Assembly (NCBI RefSeq): GCF_024199845.1
Contig: NZ_JANADO010000001.1
Coordinates: 2,418,001-2,482,000 of the forward strand
Direction: 5' to 3'
DNA length: 64,000 nucleotides
DNA from: Bradyrhizobium sp. CCGB12
GTDB taxonomy: Bacteria > Pseudomonadota > Alphaproteobacteria > Rhizobiales > Xanthobacteraceae
Under the pieces are notes generated by a model, which had not been told where the DNA came from, did not search any database, and saw only the letters and a list, made by a program, of their open reading frames with translations. Made by a program: the position numbers and the translations under genes. How positions within the stretch are numbered: the stretch's first letter is position 1; each line of letters opens with the position of its first letter. Positions 1-10,502 of the stretch are shown here, in pieces.

Positions 1-153
1 GCGATCGAGGGCGGCTACAAGGTGATGGATGCGACCGCCTTCGCGCTTGCCCGCGAGACGTCGCTGCCTATCATCATATTCTCGATCGCGCAGCCGGGTT
101 CGATCGGTGCGATTCTACGTGGCGCCGGCCACGGAACCATAGTCGCCGGCTGA
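1..153 (+). CDS. pyrH: UMP kinase, C-terminal fragment
   Basis: The window opens inside this gene and only the last 50 codons are present, ending in TGA. The visible peptide has [11 protein letters not shown] followed by PIIIFS and ends GTIVAG. This matches the C-terminus of bacterial UMP kinase (UMP to UDP, the first dedicated step of pyrimidine nucleotide synthesis). The identification is supported by frr starting 68 bp downstream, since pyrH-frr-uppS-cdsA is a conserved order. Nothing can be said of its start or regulation from this window. Confidence 0.85.
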   Translation, partial: AIEGGYKVMDATAFALARETSLPIIIFSIAQPGSIGAILRGAGHGTIVAG

Positions 154-221
154 CGGCTCGTCGTCGCGCCCTCAAGAGAAAGGGCGCGGAGAGGTCGCCG
201 GGATTTTGAAGGAGAAACGTG

Positions 222-785
222 ATGGCCACGGGTAGTTTCGACCTCAACGAAGTGAAGCGCCGCATGCAGGGCGCCGTCCAGTCCCTCAAGCACGAGCTTG
301 GCGGCCTGCGCACCGGCCGCGCCTCGGCCTCGATGCTCGATCCGGTGCAGGTCGACGCCTACGGCAGCCACATGCCGCTGAACCAACTCGCCACCGTCAG
401 CGTGCCGGAGCCGCGCCTGATCTCCGTGCAGGTCTGGGACAAGTCGATGGTCAAGGCCGTGGAGAAGGCGATCGTCGATTCGAATCTCGGCCTGTCGCCC
501 GCGACCGAGGGGCAGGTGCTGCGGTTGCGTATCCCCGAGCTCAACGAGGAGCGGCGCAAGGAGCTGGTGAAGGTCGCGCACAAATACGCAGAAGCCGCCA
601 AGGTCGCCGCGCGCCATGTCCGTCGCGACGGTCTAGACGTGCTCAAGAAGCTCGAAAAGAACCACGAGATGTCCGAGGACGACCAGAAGCGTCACGCCGA
701 CGAGGTGCAGAAGGCAACCGACGGCACGATCGCCGAGATTGACCAGTTGCTGGCCGCCAAGGAAAAAGAAATCCTCACCGTTTAA
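222..785 (+). CDS. frr: Ribosome recycling factor
   Basis: The product (187 aa) is the usual length for ribosome recycling factor, which with EF-G splits post-termination ribosomes in the cytoplasm. The N-terminal [11 protein letters not shown] region, the central LRTGRAS motif and the C-terminal [13 protein letters not shown] helix are typical. An in-frame GTG directly precedes the ATG, but AAGGAG at 209-214 is spaced correctly for the ATG at 222. The gene lies between pyrH and uppS and is only 12 bp from uppS, so it is probably cotranscribed with both. Confidence 0.96.
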   Translation: MATGSFDLNEVKRRMQGAVQSLKHELGGLRTGRASASMLDPVQVDAYGSHMPLNQLATVSVPEPRLISVQVWDKSMVKAVEKAIVDSNLGLSPATEGQVLRLRIPELNEERRKELVKVAHKYAEAAKVAARHVRRDGLDVLKKLEKNHEMSEDDQKRHADEVQKATDGTIAEIDQLLAAKEKEILTV

Positions 786-797
786 GGCATTGCCTTC

Positions 798-1556
798 ATG
801 TCCAACGCCGCCGCGCCCGCAACGGAAGGACCCGATCGGTCCGAGGCGCCTGCGCATGTCGCCATCATCATGGATGGCAACGGGCGTTGGGCGGCGGCGC
901 GCGGCTTGCCGCGCGCTGAAGGGCATCGCCGCGGCGTCGACGCGCTGCGCCGCGTGGTGCGCGCCTCGCACGAGCTCGGCATTCGCTATCTCACCATCTT
1001 CTCGTTCTCTTCGGAGAACTGGTCGCGCCCGGCGAGCGAGATCGGCGACCTGTTCGGCCTGCTCCGGCGCTTCATCCGCAACGATCTGGCGAGCCTGCAT
1101 CGCGACGGCGTCAAGGTCCGTATCATCGGCGAGCGCGAGGGACTTGAGAGCGACATTTGTGCGCTCCTCAACGAGGCGGAGGAGCTGACGCGCGACAACA
1201 CGCGCCTCACGCTCGTCGTCGCCTTCAACTACGGCTCGCGGCAGGAGATCGCGAAAGCGGCGCAGAAGCTCGCGCGCGAGGTCGCGGAGGGCAGGCGGGA
1301 TCCCGCCACGATCGATGCCGAGACGCTTGGCGCGCATCTCGATGCGCCCGACATTCCCGATCCCGATCTCATCATCCGCACCAGCGGCGAGCAGCGCCTG
1401 TCCAACTTCCTGATGTGGCAGGCCGCCTATAGCGAGCTCGTCTTCGTGCCGATCCACTGGCCCGATTTCGACAAGGCGGCGCTGGAAAGCGCGGTCGCCG
1501 AATTTGCCAGGCGCGAGCGCCGTTTCGGCGGCCTGGTCGCGAAAACCGCCTCGTGA
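798..1556 (+). CDS. uppS: Undecaprenyl diphosphate synthase (isoprenyl transferase)
   Basis: This cis-prenyltransferase (252 aa) condenses isopentenyl diphosphate onto farnesyl diphosphate to make the C55 lipid carrier for peptidoglycan and O-antigen. The catalytic motif MDGNGRWA lies at residues 25-32, with Asp26 as the expected catalytic residue. The downstream family signature [12 protein letters not shown] is intact. The stop codon overlaps the GTG start of cdsA by four bases, so translation of the two is probably coupled. It sits in the canonical frr-uppS-cdsA-dxr order. Confidence 0.96.
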   Translation: MSNAAAPATEGPDRSEAPAHVAIIMDGNGRWAAARGLPRAEGHRRGVDALRRVVRASHELGIRYLTIFSFSSENWSRPASEIGDLFGLLRRFIRNDLASLHRDGVKVRIIGEREGLESDICALLNEAEELTRDNTRLTLVVAFNYGSRQEIAKAAQKLAREVAEGRRDPATIDAETLGAHLDAPDIPDPDLIIRTSGEQRLSNFLMWQAAYSELVFVPIHWPDFDKAALESAVAEFARRERRFGGLVAKTAS

Positions 1557-2395
1557 GCGAACCCGACGCCGCACCGGCGGGCTCCGCGCCCGCCCCGAGC
1601 AATCTCGTGCTGCGGGTCGCCGCGGCGCTGGTGCTGGCGCCGCTCGCCATTGCACTCGCTTACGCCGGCGGCTGGCTGTGGGCACTCCTTGTCACCCTGG
1701 TATCGATCGGGTTGTTCGCGGAATGGCTGATGGTGGTGGGCGCGGGCTCGGTCGCGCTGACGGGGGCGGGGACGATCGTCATCGCCATCATGGGATTTTG
1801 CGTTGCCTTCGGCGCGCTCAAGACAGCCGTCATTGCCGGCTGCATCGGCGGTGCGATCGTGACGCTGATCGCACGGGGCAAGTTCGTCTGGGCGGCTGCC
1901 GGCTTCGCCTATGCGTCGGCGGCGCTGCTGGCCTCGATCCTGGTGCGTCAGGATCTCGTCAACGGTTTCGCCGCCCTGATGTTCGTGCTGCTCGTGGTGT
2001 GGGCGACCGATATCGGCGGCTATTTCGCCGGCCGCAGCATTGGTGGACCGAAGCTATGGCCGCGCGTGAGCCCGAAGAAGACCTGGGCGGGCGCGGTCGG
2101 CGGCTTTGTCGCAAGCCTTCTGGTTGCGGCGGGCTTTACGGCTTGCGGGTTCGGAAAGATGGCACCATTGCTGCTCGTCAGCGCCATCCTGTCGGTGGTG
2201 TCGGCATTGGGCGATCTGTTCGAATCCGCCGTGAAGCGGCGGTTCGGTGTCAAGGATTCCAGTCACTTAATTCCCGGCCATGGCGGGCTTATGGACCGCC
2301 TGGACGGTTTTGTCGCCGCCATCCTGGTGGCATGGATTATCGGCTTTCTCCGCCATGGTGTGCATAGCGCCGGAAGCGGTCTTATGGTTTGGTGA
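1553..2395 (+). CDS. cdsA: Phosphatidate cytidylyltransferase
   Basis: This inner-membrane enzyme (280 aa) makes CDP-diacylglycerol from phosphatidate and CTP, the precursor of all major phospholipids. Several hydrophobic segments span most of the protein. The family signature near the C-terminus ([13 protein letters not shown] followed by HGGLMDRLD) is complete. Translation starts at GTG 1553, which overlaps the uppS stop in a GTGA arrangement, and the stop is four bases from dxr. Both junctions indicate one operon. Confidence 0.95.
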   Translation: MSEPDAAPAGSAPAPSNLVLRVAAALVLAPLAIALAYAGGWLWALLVTLVSIGLFAEWLMVVGAGSVALTGAGTIVIAIMGFCVAFGALKTAVIAGCIGGAIVTLIARGKFVWAAAGFAYASAALLASILVRQDLVNGFAALMFVLLVVWATDIGGYFAGRSIGGPKLWPRVSPKKTWAGAVGGFVASLLVAAGFTACGFGKMAPLLLVSAILSVVSALGDLFESAVKRRFGVKDSSHLIPGHGGLMDRLDGFVAAILVAWIIGFLRHGVHSAGSGLMVW

Positions 2396-2399
2396 GGAT

Positions 2400-3623
2400 A
2401 TGAGCGCGGTCCCATTGCGTAACAACAAGGCTGCGGCGGCTAGCGTCCGCAGCGTCACGGTACTCGGCGCCACCGGCTCGATCGGCGACAGCACGATGGA
2501 CCTGCTGCGCGCGTCGCCCGAGCGCTACCGTGTCGAGGCGCTGACGGCGAACGGCAATGTCGCAGCGCTCGCCAAGCTCGCGAAGGAATTCTCCGCGCGC
2601 TACGTCGCGATCGCCGATACCTCCAAGCTCGCCGAACTCAAGGCTGCGCTGGCGGGCACCAGTACCGAATGCGGCGCCGGCGAAAGCGCGGTGATCGAGG
2701 CCGGTGCGCGTCCGGCCGATTGGGTGATGGCAGCCGTGAGCGGTGCCGCCGGACTGAAGCCGGCCCTGGCAGCTGTCGATCGCGGCGCGCATGTCGCGCT
2801 CGCCAACAAGGAATGTCTGGTCTGCGCCGGTGATTTCTTCATGCAGCGCGCGGCGAAAGCGGGCGCCTGCATCCTGCCGGCCGATTCCGAGCACAATGCG
2901 CTGTTCCAGGCGCTGGCCTCGGGCAATCGCGACGAGCTCGTCCGCGTCATCATCACCGCCTCCGGCGGCCCGTTCCGCACCTGGAAGCCGGCCGACATCG
3001 AGCAAGCCACGCTTGAGCAGGCCCTGAAGCATCCGAACTGGAGCATGGGCCAGAAGATCACGATCGATTCCGCCTCGATGATGAACAAGGGCCTCGAGGT
3101 GATCGAGGCGTCCTATCTGTTCGCGCTCGCGCCTGACGAGATCGACGTGCTGGTGCATCCACAGTCGATCATCCACGGCATGGTCGAGTTCTCCGACCGC
3201 TCGGTGATGGCGCAGCTCGGCTCACCCGACATGCGCACGCCGATCGCGCACTGCCTCGGCTGGCCCGACCGCATCAAGGGACCGGCAGCCAAGCTCGACC
3301 TCGCCAAGATCGGCCAGCTGACCTTCGAGGCGCCGGATTTCGAACGTTTCCCCGGCCTGCGTCTGGCTTTCGATTCGCTCCGGACCGGGAAGGGGGCGAC
3401 CACCGTCTACAATGCCGCCAACGAGGTCGCGGTCGCCGCTTTCATCGCCGGCAAGATCCGGTTCGGCGCCATTGCCCGGCTGGTGGAGGCGACGCTGGAC
3501 GACTGGGTCCGCGGCGGGAATCAGGCGCCGTTGATGTCCGCCGACGATGCAATCTCCGTTGACCATGTTGCTCGAAATAGAGCTGCCGCCCTATTGCCTC
3601 AAATTGCCTTAAAGGCATCCTAG
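2400..3623 (+). CDS. dxr: 1-deoxy-D-xylulose 5-phosphate reductoisomerase
   Basis: The product (407 aa) catalyses the second step of the MEP isoprenoid pathway (DXP to MEP, NADPH-dependent), feeding UppS just upstream. The NADPH-binding motif [14 protein letters not shown] lies about 20 residues from the start. The substrate and metal region includes [11 protein letters not shown] and [10 protein letters not shown]. The ATG at 2400 is chosen because it follows the cdsA stop by four bases with GGTGAGGA as ribosome binding site. The reading frame stays open further upstream, but that part overlaps cdsA and carries no family sequence. Confidence 0.95.
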   Translation: MSAVPLRNNKAAAASVRSVTVLGATGSIGDSTMDLLRASPERYRVEALTANGNVAALAKLAKEFSARYVAIADTSKLAELKAALAGTSTECGAGESAVIEAGARPADWVMAAVSGAAGLKPALAAVDRGAHVALANKECLVCAGDFFMQRAAKAGACILPADSEHNALFQALASGNRDELVRVIITASGGPFRTWKPADIEQATLEQALKHPNWSMGQKITIDSASMMNKGLEVIEASYLFALAPDEIDVLVHPQSIIHGMVEFSDRSVMAQLGSPDMRTPIAHCLGWPDRIKGPAAKLDLAKIGQLTFEAPDFERFPGLRLAFDSLRTGKGATTVYNAANEVAVAAFIAGKIRFGAIARLVEATLDDWVRGGNQAPLMSADDAISVDHVARNRAAALLPQIALKAS

Positions 3624-3667
3624 ATGGTTTGGGGCCAGGGCCTTGCGGCGCTGGATGAGGGAATTCG

Positions 3668-4819
3668 ATGATCGACTTTTTTGTCCATAGTTTCAATGCG
3701 TTGAGCCATGGGCTCCTCGGTTATGCGGTTCCCTTCCTGTTCGTCCTGACCATCGTTGTGTTCTTCCACGAGCTCGGCCATTTCCTGGTCGCGCGGTGGG
3801 CGGGCGTTCGGGTGCTGACCTTTTCACTTGGTTTCGGACCTGAGCTGCTCGGCTTCAACGACCGCCACGGAACCCGCTGGAAGATTTCCGCGATTCCGCT
3901 TGGAGGCTACGTCAAGTTCTTCGGCGACGAGAGCGAGGCTTCGACCCCCTCGGCCGACACGCTTGCCGCGATGACCGCCGAGGAGCGCGCCGGCAGCTTC
4001 CATCACAAGAAGGTCGGCCCGCGCGCTGCCATCGTTGCGGCCGGCCCGATCGCCAATTTCATCCTGGGTGCGCTGATCTTCGCCGCCATGGCGCTGTACT
4101 ACGGCAAGCCGAGCACGATCGCGCGCGTCGACGGCGTCGTTGCCGACGGTGCTGCGGCGGCGGCTGGTTTCAAGGTCGGGGACGTCGTCGTCCAGATCGA
4201 CGGCAAGCCGATTGAGAGCTTTGCCGATATGCAGCGGATCGTCGCGATGAGCGCGGGTTCAACGCTTGCGTTCCAGGTCAAGCGCGACGGCGCCGTCGTG
4301 TCACTGACTGCGACCCCCGCATTGCTCGAGCGCAAGGATCCGTTCGGCAACCGCCACCGCGTCGGCGTGCTCGGCGTCGAGCACAAGTCGCAGGCCGGTG
4401 AGGCCTCGACCACCCCGGTGGGTGTCGGCGAGGCGCTCAAGATCGGCGTCGAGCAGGTCTGGTTCATCATCACCAGCACATTCAAGTTCCTGGGCTCGTT
4501 GTTCGTCGGAAACGGCAATCCCAACGAGGTCAGCGGCGTCTTGGGAATCGCGAAGATGTCGGGGCAGGCGGCCAGCGCCGGGTTCCAATTCGTGATCAAT
4601 CTGTGTGCGGTGCTGTCGGTGTCGATCGGCCTGCTGAATCTGTTCCCAATCCCGCTGCTCGATGGCGGTCACCTTATGTTCTATGCGGCGGAAGTGGTGC
4701 GTGGCCGGCCTCTGTCCGAACGGACTCAGGAGATGGGGTTCCGAATCGGGCTCGGTTTAGTGCTGATGTTGATGGTGTTTGCGACCTACAACGACATCTT
4801 GCGGATGGCAGCTTCGTGA
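3668..4819 (+). CDS. rseP: RIP metalloprotease RseP (site-2 protease)
   Basis: This inner-membrane zinc protease (383 aa) performs regulated intramembrane proteolysis, classically of anti-sigma factors in envelope stress. The zinc motif HELGH is at residues 34-38 inside the first membrane segment. A PDZ domain follows around residues 125-200, and the second metal-ligand motif LLDGGH lies in the C-terminal membrane region. It is followed by bamA, the usual rseP-bamA arrangement linking envelope stress to outer-membrane assembly. Confidence 0.95.
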   Translation: MIDFFVHSFNALSHGLLGYAVPFLFVLTIVVFFHELGHFLVARWAGVRVLTFSLGFGPELLGFNDRHGTRWKISAIPLGGYVKFFGDESEASTPSADTLAAMTAEERAGSFHHKKVGPRAAIVAAGPIANFILGALIFAAMALYYGKPSTIARVDGVVADGAAAAAGFKVGDVVVQIDGKPIESFADMQRIVAMSAGSTLAFQVKRDGAVVSLTATPALLERKDPFGNRHRVGVLGVEHKSQAGEASTTPVGVGEALKIGVEQVWFIITSTFKFLGSLFVGNGNPNEVSGVLGIAKMSGQAASAGFQFVINLCAVLSVSIGLLNLFPIPLLDGGHLMFYAAEVVRGRPLSERTQEMGFRIGLGLVLMLMVFATYNDILRMAAS

Positions 4820-4998
4820 TAGGGGCTTTTTTGTGGCGTTGCTGTTGAGCAACGTCTTGGAATGAAATTGAAATTGCGGCGCGCTCGGCCGTTTGCGGCG
4901 TCGGGGAAATTGGCTACAAGCGGCTTGAACTTGGGGAATCTTTCCAGATCGGCGTTGGGGTTGGGTCTGGTACGGAAATGATAAGGGCGCGTTGCGCG

Positions 4999-7527
4999 AT
5001 GAAGTTTGGACTGCGACTCCGGGGGGGCTTGCTCGCAACCCTGATCATGTTCGGCGCGCCGGTGATTGCCCCGGTTGGGGCTGTTTTTGTGTCTTCGTCT
5101 GCGCTCGCTCAGACCGTTCAGTCGATTTCCGTCCAAGGAAATCGCCGTGTCGAGGTGGAGACGATCCGCTCCTATTTCAAGCCGGGTCCGGGTGGTCGCC
5201 TCGATCAAGGCGCCATCGACGACGGCCTCAAGGCATTGATCGAGACGGGCCTGTTCCAGGACGTCAGGATCAACCGCGGTCCTGGCGGCGGCATCATCGT
5301 CTCCGTGGTGGAAAACCCGGTGATCGGCCGCATCGCCTTCGAGGGCAACAAGAAGATCAAGGACGAGCAGCTCACCGCCGAGGTCCAGTCCAAGGCGCGC
5401 GGCACCTTCTCCCGCGCCATGGTGCAGTCGGACACCCTGCGAATCGCTGAAATCTATCGCCGGTCCGGCCGCTACGACGTGCACGTCACGCCTGAGATCA
5501 TCGAGCAGCCGAACAACCGCGTCGACCTGATCTTCACGGTCGAGGAGGGCGCCAAGACCGGTGTCAAGTCGATCGAGTTCGTCGGCAACAACGCATACTC
5601 ATCCTATCGCCTCAGGGACGTCATCAAGACGCGCGAGACAAACCTGCTGAGCTTCCTCGGCAGCGGCGACGTCTATGATCCTGACCGCGTCGAGGCCGAT
5701 CGCGACCTGATTCGCCGCTTCTACCTCAAGCACGGCTTTGCCGACGTCCAGGTCGTGGCCGCGCTCACTGAGTACGATCCCGAGAAGAAGGGCTTCAACG
5801 TCACCTTCAAGATCGAGGAAGGTGTTCAGTACCGCGTCGGTGCGGTCGATTTCCGCTCCAGCATCCCGAACTTCGATCCCACCACGATGCGCGCCTATTC
5901 GCGCGTCAATGTCGGCTCGCTCTACAACGTCGAAGCGGTCGAGAAATCGGTCGAAGAGATGCAGATCGAGGCCTCGCGCCGTGGTTATGCCTTCGCCGTG
6001 GTCCGTCCCGGCGGCGACCGCAACTTCGAGGCCCACACCGTCTCCGTGGTGTTCAACATCGACGAGGGCCCGCGCACCTATGTCGAGCGCATCAACCTGC
6101 GCGGCAACACCCGCACGCGCGACTACGTGATCCGCCGCGAGTTCGACATCTCCGAGGGCGATGCCTACAATCGCGCGCTGGTCGACCGTGCCGAGCGTCG
6201 CCTGAAGAACCTCGATTACTTCAAGAGCGTGAAGATCACGACGGAACCCGGCTCGTCGAGCGACCGCGTGATCCTGATCGTTGACATGGAAGAGAAGTCG
6301 ACCGGCGATTTCTCGGTCTCGGGCGGCTACTCCACGACCGACGGCGCGCTGGCCGAAGTCTCGATCTCCGAGCGCAATTTGCTCGGCCGCGGCCTGTTCG
6401 CCAAGGCGTCGGTGACCTATGGCCAGTACGCACGCGGCTATTCGCTGTCGTTCGTCGAGCCGTATCTGCTCGACTACCGCGTCGCCCTCGGCCTCGACCT
6501 CTATCAGCGCCAGCAGCTGTCCAACAGCTACATCTCCTACGGCACCAAGACGCTCGGCTTCTCGCCGCGCCTCGGCTTCTCCTTGCGTGAAGATCTGGCG
6601 CTCCAGCTGCGCTATTCGATCTATCAGCAGGAAATCACGCTGCCATCCACACTGGCGAACTGTAACAACGTTCTGGGTTCTTCGGCATTCAACCCGAGCC
6701 CGGCCTTCGTCAATGCCAATGGCGGCGTTCCGGATCTCACCTCGACCAACGGCCTCGGCTGCTATTTCGACGGCGAAGCCTCGTTGCCGGTGCGCAAGGA
6801 GCTTGCCGGCGGCAAGACCCTGACCTCGGCGCTCGGCTACACGCTGACCTACAACACGCTGGACAACAACAAGAACCCCACCGACGGCCTGCTCATCGAC
6901 TTCCGGCAGGATTTCGCGGGCGTCGGCGGCGACGTCAGCTATCTGAAGACCGCGGCGGACGGAAAGTACTACGCCCCGCTGGTGTCTGATATCGTCGGTC
7001 TCGTCCATCTCCAGGGCGGCGTCCTGACCAAGATCAGCAAAGATCTGCGAATGCTGGACCAGTTCCAGATGGGCCCGAACCTCGTCCGCGGCTTCGCTCC
7101 GAACGGCATCGGCCCGCGCGATCTGAATCCTTTCGGTACGCAGGACGCGCTCGGCGGCACCAAGTACTGGGGCGCTTCGTTCGAATTGCAGATGCCGTTC
7201 TGGTTCCTGCCGAAGGAAGTGGGTCTGAAGGGCGCGGTCTATGCCGATGCCGGCGGCCTGTATGACTACAAGGGACCGACGAGCTGGACGGCGACCAACG
7301 AGGTCAACGTGCCGGGCTGTATCCCGTCGACGGTCAATCCGCCGAGCGCCGGAACCTGTACTGGCCTCGTCTACGACGACAGTAAGGTGATCCGCTCGTC
7401 GGTCGGTGTCGGCTTGATCTGGCAGTCGCCGTTCGGTCCGCTGCGTTTCGACTACGCGGTGCCCCTCAGCAAGGGCCGGTACGACCGCACGCAGGAGTTC
7501 CGGTTCGGCGGCGGTACGACGTTCTAA
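4999..7527 (+). CDS. bamA: Outer membrane protein assembly factor BamA
   Basis: The product (842 aa) is the Omp85-family core of the BAM complex that inserts beta-barrel proteins. A signal peptide ([10 protein letters not shown], then a hydrophobic core ending SSALAQ) is followed by five POTRA repeats to about residue 430 and a C-terminal 16-strand-type barrel. The barrel carries the conserved FGPLRFDYA segment and ends in a terminal Phe, as expected for BAM recognition. An alternative in-frame ATG at 4978 would add seven residues before the signal peptide, so 4999 is preferred. It lies between rseP and lpxD. Confidence 0.95.
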   Translation: MKFGLRLRGGLLATLIMFGAPVIAPVGAVFVSSSALAQTVQSISVQGNRRVEVETIRSYFKPGPGGRLDQGAIDDGLKALIETGLFQDVRINRGPGGGIIVSVVENPVIGRIAFEGNKKIKDEQLTAEVQSKARGTFSRAMVQSDTLRIAEIYRRSGRYDVHVTPEIIEQPNNRVDLIFTVEEGAKTGVKSIEFVGNNAYSSYRLRDVIKTRETNLLSFLGSGDVYDPDRVEADRDLIRRFYLKHGFADVQVVAALTEYDPEKKGFNVTFKIEEGVQYRVGAVDFRSSIPNFDPTTMRAYSRVNVGSLYNVEAVEKSVEEMQIEASRRGYAFAVVRPGGDRNFEAHTVSVVFNIDEGPRTYVERINLRGNTRTRDYVIRREFDISEGDAYNRALVDRAERRLKNLDYFKSVKITTEPGSSSDRVILIVDMEEKSTGDFSVSGGYSTTDGALAEVSISERNLLGRGLFAKASVTYGQYARGYSLSFVEPYLLDYRVALGLDLYQRQQLSNSYISYGTKTLGFSPRLGFSLREDLALQLRYSIYQQEITLPSTLANCNNVLGSSAFNPSPAFVNANGGVPDLTSTNGLGCYFDGEASLPVRKELAGGKTLTSALGYTLTYNTLDNNKNPTDGLLIDFRQDFAGVGGDVSYLKTAADGKYYAPLVSDIVGLVHLQGGVLTKISKDLRMLDQFQMGPNLVRGFAPNGIGPRDLNPFGTQDALGGTKYWGASFELQMPFWFLPKEVGLKGAVYADAGGLYDYKGPTSWTATNEVNVPGCIPSTVNPPSAGTCTGLVYDDSKVIRSSVGVGLIWQSPFGPLRFDYAVPLSKGRYDRTQEFRFGGGTTF

Positions 7528-7539
7528 TTCGATCAGCAC

Positions 7540-7585
7540 GGCACGATCCGGTTCACTGGAACCGGTTTCCGAAAGGGATCGTGCC
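7540..7585. repeat. Rhizobiales-type intergenic palindrome
   Basis: The outer arms GGCACGATCC (7540-7549) and GGATCGTGCC (7576-7585) are exact inverted repeats. The interior reads like a degenerate form of the common Rhizobiales element in which a GCATGATCCGG arm pairs with a reversed copy around CCGGTTTTCCGAAAA. It lies between bamA and lpxD and could fold in RNA or act as a REP-like element. The family assignment is from memory of the motif, not a search. Confidence 0.6.
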
Positions 7586-7652
7586 TCTCCTGGAGATGAG
7601 GCATGATGCGGCCTGGCCGCTTCATGCCGAAGCCGGACCGCGACGGGGTGGA

Positions 7653-8720
7653 ATGGCGCAGCCGACCTTCTTCACACAACCGCCCGCCTCAGCGCTGGTC
7701 GACATTGCCGCGCTGACCAAGGCGCAGCTGGTCGACCCCGCGAGGGGCGGCCACAGGATCACGGGCCTTGCTTCGCTCGACGAAGCCGGCCCGATGCATC
7801 TGACGTTCTTCGATAACCTGAAATATGCCGATCAGCTCAAGGCGACCAAGGCCGGCGCTTGCTTCGTCAGCCCGCGCTTCGAGGCCCAGGTGCCCGCGCA
7901 TGTGGCCGTGCTGCGGGTGGCGCAGCCATTCCGCGCCTTCGTCAGGATCGCGCGGGAATGGCACGGCGACGCGCTCAGGCCGCAATCCTGGATCGGCAAT
8001 GACGGCATCGCCCCATCGGCGATCATCGATCCCTCGGCCCGGCTCGAAGACGGCGTGATCGTCGATCCCCTGGCGGTGATCGGCCCGGATGTGGAGATCG
8101 GCAGCGGCACCGTGATCGGCGTCGGGGCTGTGATCGGGCCCGGCGTCAAGATCGGCCGGGACTGCAATGTCGGTGCCGGCACGGCGATCCAGTGCGCCCT
8201 GATCGGCAACAACGTGCTGATCCATCCGGGCTGCTCGATCGGCCAGGACGGCTACGGCTTCATCTTCTTCGGCCCCGAGGGCCATCTGAAGGTGCCACAG
8301 ACCGGGCGGGTGCTGATCCAGAACGACGTCGAGGTCGGCGCCAACACCACGATCGACCGCGGGTCCTTGCGCGACACCGTGATCGGCGAGGGGACCAAAA
8401 TCGACAATCAGGTCCAGATCGGCCACAATGTGACGATTGGGCGGCATTGTCTGCTGGCGGCCCAGATCGGCCTCGCCGGGAGCCTGAGCATCGGCGACAA
8501 CGTGGCGCTGGGAGCGAAGGTTGGCATCAACAACCACCTCAAGATCGGCGACGGAGCTCAGGTGACCGCCATGAGCGCCGTCAAGGACGACATCCCGCCG
8601 GGCGGACGCTGGGGCGGGCATTTCGCCAAGCCGACCAAACAATGGTTCAAGGAGATCATCGCGGTGGAGCGTCTGGTGCGCGACAGCAAGGCCGATCCGA
8701 AGGACGAGGGACGGGAATGA
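7653..8720 (+). CDS. lpxD: UDP-3-O-acylglucosamine N-acyltransferase
   Basis: This lipid A enzyme (355 aa) adds the second hydroxyacyl chain to the UDP-sugar from acyl-ACP. The N-terminal uridine-binding domain is followed by a left-handed beta-helix of hexapeptide repeats from about residue 110. The segment QIGHNVTIG carries the expected catalytic His. The ATG at 7653 (MAQPTFF) gives the normal family length. A longer in-frame start at 7581 adds 24 residues with no family character. The stop overlaps fabZ in an ATGA arrangement. Confidence 0.94.
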   Translation: MAQPTFFTQPPASALVDIAALTKAQLVDPARGGHRITGLASLDEAGPMHLTFFDNLKYADQLKATKAGACFVSPRFEAQVPAHVAVLRVAQPFRAFVRIAREWHGDALRPQSWIGNDGIAPSAIIDPSARLEDGVIVDPLAVIGPDVEIGSGTVIGVGAVIGPGVKIGRDCNVGAGTAIQCALIGNNVLIHPGCSIGQDGYGFIFFGPEGHLKVPQTGRVLIQNDVEVGANTTIDRGSLRDTVIGEGTKIDNQVQIGHNVTIGRHCLLAAQIGLAGSLSIGDNVALGAKVGINNHLKIGDGAQVTAMSAVKDDIPPGGRWGGHFAKPTKQWFKEIIAVERLVRDSKADPKDEGRE

Positions 8721-9178
8721 CCGAGGAATCGCCTGTTAAGTTCGAACTGGTGGATATCAATGCGATCCTCCAGACGCTGCCGCACCGCTTTCCGATGCTC
8801 CTGATCGACCGCGTGATCAACATCCGCGCCGATTACAGCGGCATCGGCATCAAGAACGTCACCTTCAACGAGCCGGCTTTCCAGGGGCATTTCCCCGAGC
8901 GCCCGGTCTATCCCGGCGTCATGATGATCGAGGCGATGGCGCAGACCGCGGGCGTGATCGGCATCAAGTCGGTCGAGGGCACCGAGAAGCCGCGCGCGGT
9001 CTATTTCCTCACCATCGACAAGTGCAAGTTCCGCAAGCCCGTGCTGCCCGGCGATACCATCGAGTATCACATGCGCTCGGTCGGCCGCCGCAAGGCGATG
9101 TGGTGGTTTCACGGCGATGCCAAGGTCAACGGGCAGGTCGTCGCCGAGGCCGACGTCGGTGCCATGCTGACGGACTGA
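8717..9178 (+). CDS. fabZ: 3-hydroxyacyl-ACP dehydratase FabZ
   Basis: The hot-dog-fold dehydratase (153 aa) of fatty-acid elongation converts 3-hydroxyacyl-ACP to trans-2-enoyl-ACP. It competes with LpxA/LpxD for the same substrate pool. The N-terminal [11 protein letters not shown] and the active-site [12 protein letters not shown] with IEAMAQ carry the catalytic His and Glu. The start overlaps the lpxD stop by four bases. The usual next gene, lpxA, is here separated by a small opposite-strand gene. Confidence 0.95.
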   Translation: MTEESPVKFELVDINAILQTLPHRFPMLLIDRVINIRADYSGIGIKNVTFNEPAFQGHFPERPVYPGVMMIEAMAQTAGVIGIKSVEGTEKPRAVYFLTIDKCKFRKPVLPGDTIEYHMRSVGRRKAMWWFHGDAKVNGQVVAEADVGAMLTD

Positions 9179-9203
9179 GCGGAATCAACCTCTCTCGACC
9201 GGC

Positions 9204-9527
9204 TCACGCGTCGCACGCGTAGCGCCCCATGATCGTCTCGCGCTTGATGGTCTGGTTGAAGAATCGTCCCACGGAGGGCGCGCCGAGGAGACGCTCGACC
9301 GTCTCGGCCGTCACGCCGCAATAGCGGTCATAGGTGCCGTTGCTCGCGACAATCAGGTCCTGCTGCGTGCGATCGTAACAGACCCGCTGAAGCACCGTGC
9401 TGCGGGTGATGTCCCGGCATTCAAATGTCCCGAGATCGACGAGGCGGTGTTCGCCGGTCTCGACCGTCTCGGACACGATCGGCGTACCCGCCAGCTGTGC
9501 GAGCAGAAGGACCAGGGCCCTGACCAC
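9204..9527 (-). CDS. Small secreted KTSC-domain-like protein
   Basis: The product (107 aa) begins with a hydrophobic stretch (MVRALVLLLAQLAG) that looks like a signal peptide. The rest resembles the KTSC fold: a strand pair around VLQRVCYDRTQQDLIVA, an aromatic YDRYCGV element, and the closing GAPSVGRFFNQTIK, which matches the family's small-residue/Gly/Phe-Phe pattern. Function of the family is poorly known. The gene lies opposite to the lpx operon between fabZ and lpxA, convergent with fabZ (25 bp) and divergent from lpxA (176 bp). Four cysteines are present. The family call is a motif-level inference. Confidence 0.65.
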   Translation of the reverse strand: MVRALVLLLAQLAGTPIVSETVETGEHRLVDLGTFECRDITRSTVLQRVCYDRTQQDLIVASNGTYDRYCGVTAETVERLLGAPSVGRFFNQTIKRETIMGRYACDA

Positions 9528-9703
9528 GATAGCTGAAGCTCCGCATGAACTTGTTGATGAGCCGGCAAGGCCACCTCATCCGTTACTTGAAACACGCCGA
9601 GATGATACGTCACTGGACAGATCGGGCATAGTCGCGCTAACCACCCGAAAACCAAGCGACTTCAATACATAACCAGACCTTCTTGACGAGTAAGATAGGC
9701 TTG

Positions 9704-10495
9704 ATGAGCAAGATTGATCCCACCGCACGGGTCGCGGACGGCGCCGTGATCGGCGAGGGTACCGAGGTCGGACCCTATTGCATCATCGGCCCGAACGTCG
9801 TGATCGGCGCGAACTGCAAGCTGATCGGACATGTCACTGTCATCGGCCATACCTCGCTCGGCGATAGCTGCGTGATCTCGCCGTTCGTGGTGCTGGGCGG
9901 CGCCCCGCAGGATCTCAGCTACAAAGGTGAGCCGACTCGGCTCGAGATCGGCTCGAGCTGCACCATCCGGGAAGGTGCGACCATGAATGTCGGCACGATC
10001 AAGGGTGGAGGGCTGACCCGTGTCGGCAACGGCGGCTACTTCATGAACAACAGCCATGTCGGCCATGACTGCATGGTCGGCGACAACGTGATCTTCGCGA
10101 CGTCAGCGACACTCGGCGGTCATTGCGAGATCGGCGACGCCGTCTACATCGGGGGGCTGTCAGCGGTGCACCAGTTCACGCGCGTCGGCCCCTATGTCAT
10201 GGTCGGAGGCGTGTGCGGCGTGCGCGACGACGTCATTCCGTACGGGCTGGTCAACGGCCAATATGCGGTGCTGGAGAGCCTCAACCTGATCGGCATGAAG
10301 CGCCGCAAGTTCACCAAGCAGCGGCTTGCGACCGTGCGAGGATTCTACCAGAAGCTCTTCCACGGCCCCGGCACCTTCGCTGAGCGGCTGGAGGTGGCGC
10401 GGCCGCTCGCGGGCGAAGACCCTGCGATCGCCGAAATCCTCGACTTCATCGGCAAGGGCAAACGCCCGCTCTGTCTTCCCGCCATCGAGAAGTGA
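9704..10495 (+). CDS. lpxA: UDP-N-acetylglucosamine O-acyltransferase
   Basis: This is the first enzyme of lipid A synthesis (263 aa), transferring a hydroxyacyl chain from ACP to UDP-GlcNAc. Hexapeptide repeats run from the N-terminus to about residue 190. The catalytic-His segment reads NNSHVGHDCMVG, followed by a C-terminal helical domain starting near MKRRKF. The ATG at 9704 gives MSKIDPTARV, the normal N-terminus, whereas an upstream in-frame TTG at 9683 adds seven residues. It is seven bases from lpxI. The upstream 176 bp may hold its own promoter because the lpxD-fabZ unit is interrupted. Confidence 0.95.
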   Translation: MSKIDPTARVADGAVIGEGTEVGPYCIIGPNVVIGANCKLIGHVTVIGHTSLGDSCVISPFVVLGGAPQDLSYKGEPTRLEIGSSCTIREGATMNVGTIKGGGLTRVGNGGYFMNNSHVGHDCMVGDNVIFATSATLGGHCEIGDAVYIGGLSAVHQFTRVGPYVMVGGVCGVRDDVIPYGLVNGQYAVLESLNLIGMKRRKFTKQRLATVRGFYQKLFHGPGTFAERLEVARPLAGEDPAIAEILDFIGKGKRPLCLPAIEK

Positions 10496-10502
10496 GTCCG
10501 GG

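Noticed and set aside
5599..7539. Long open frame (646 codons) on the minus strand opposite bamA
   Set aside because: It is a by-product of GC-rich codon use in bamA. The translation is low-complexity (rich in Arg, Ala, Asp, Val) with no domain, and the plus strand encodes an intact BamA.
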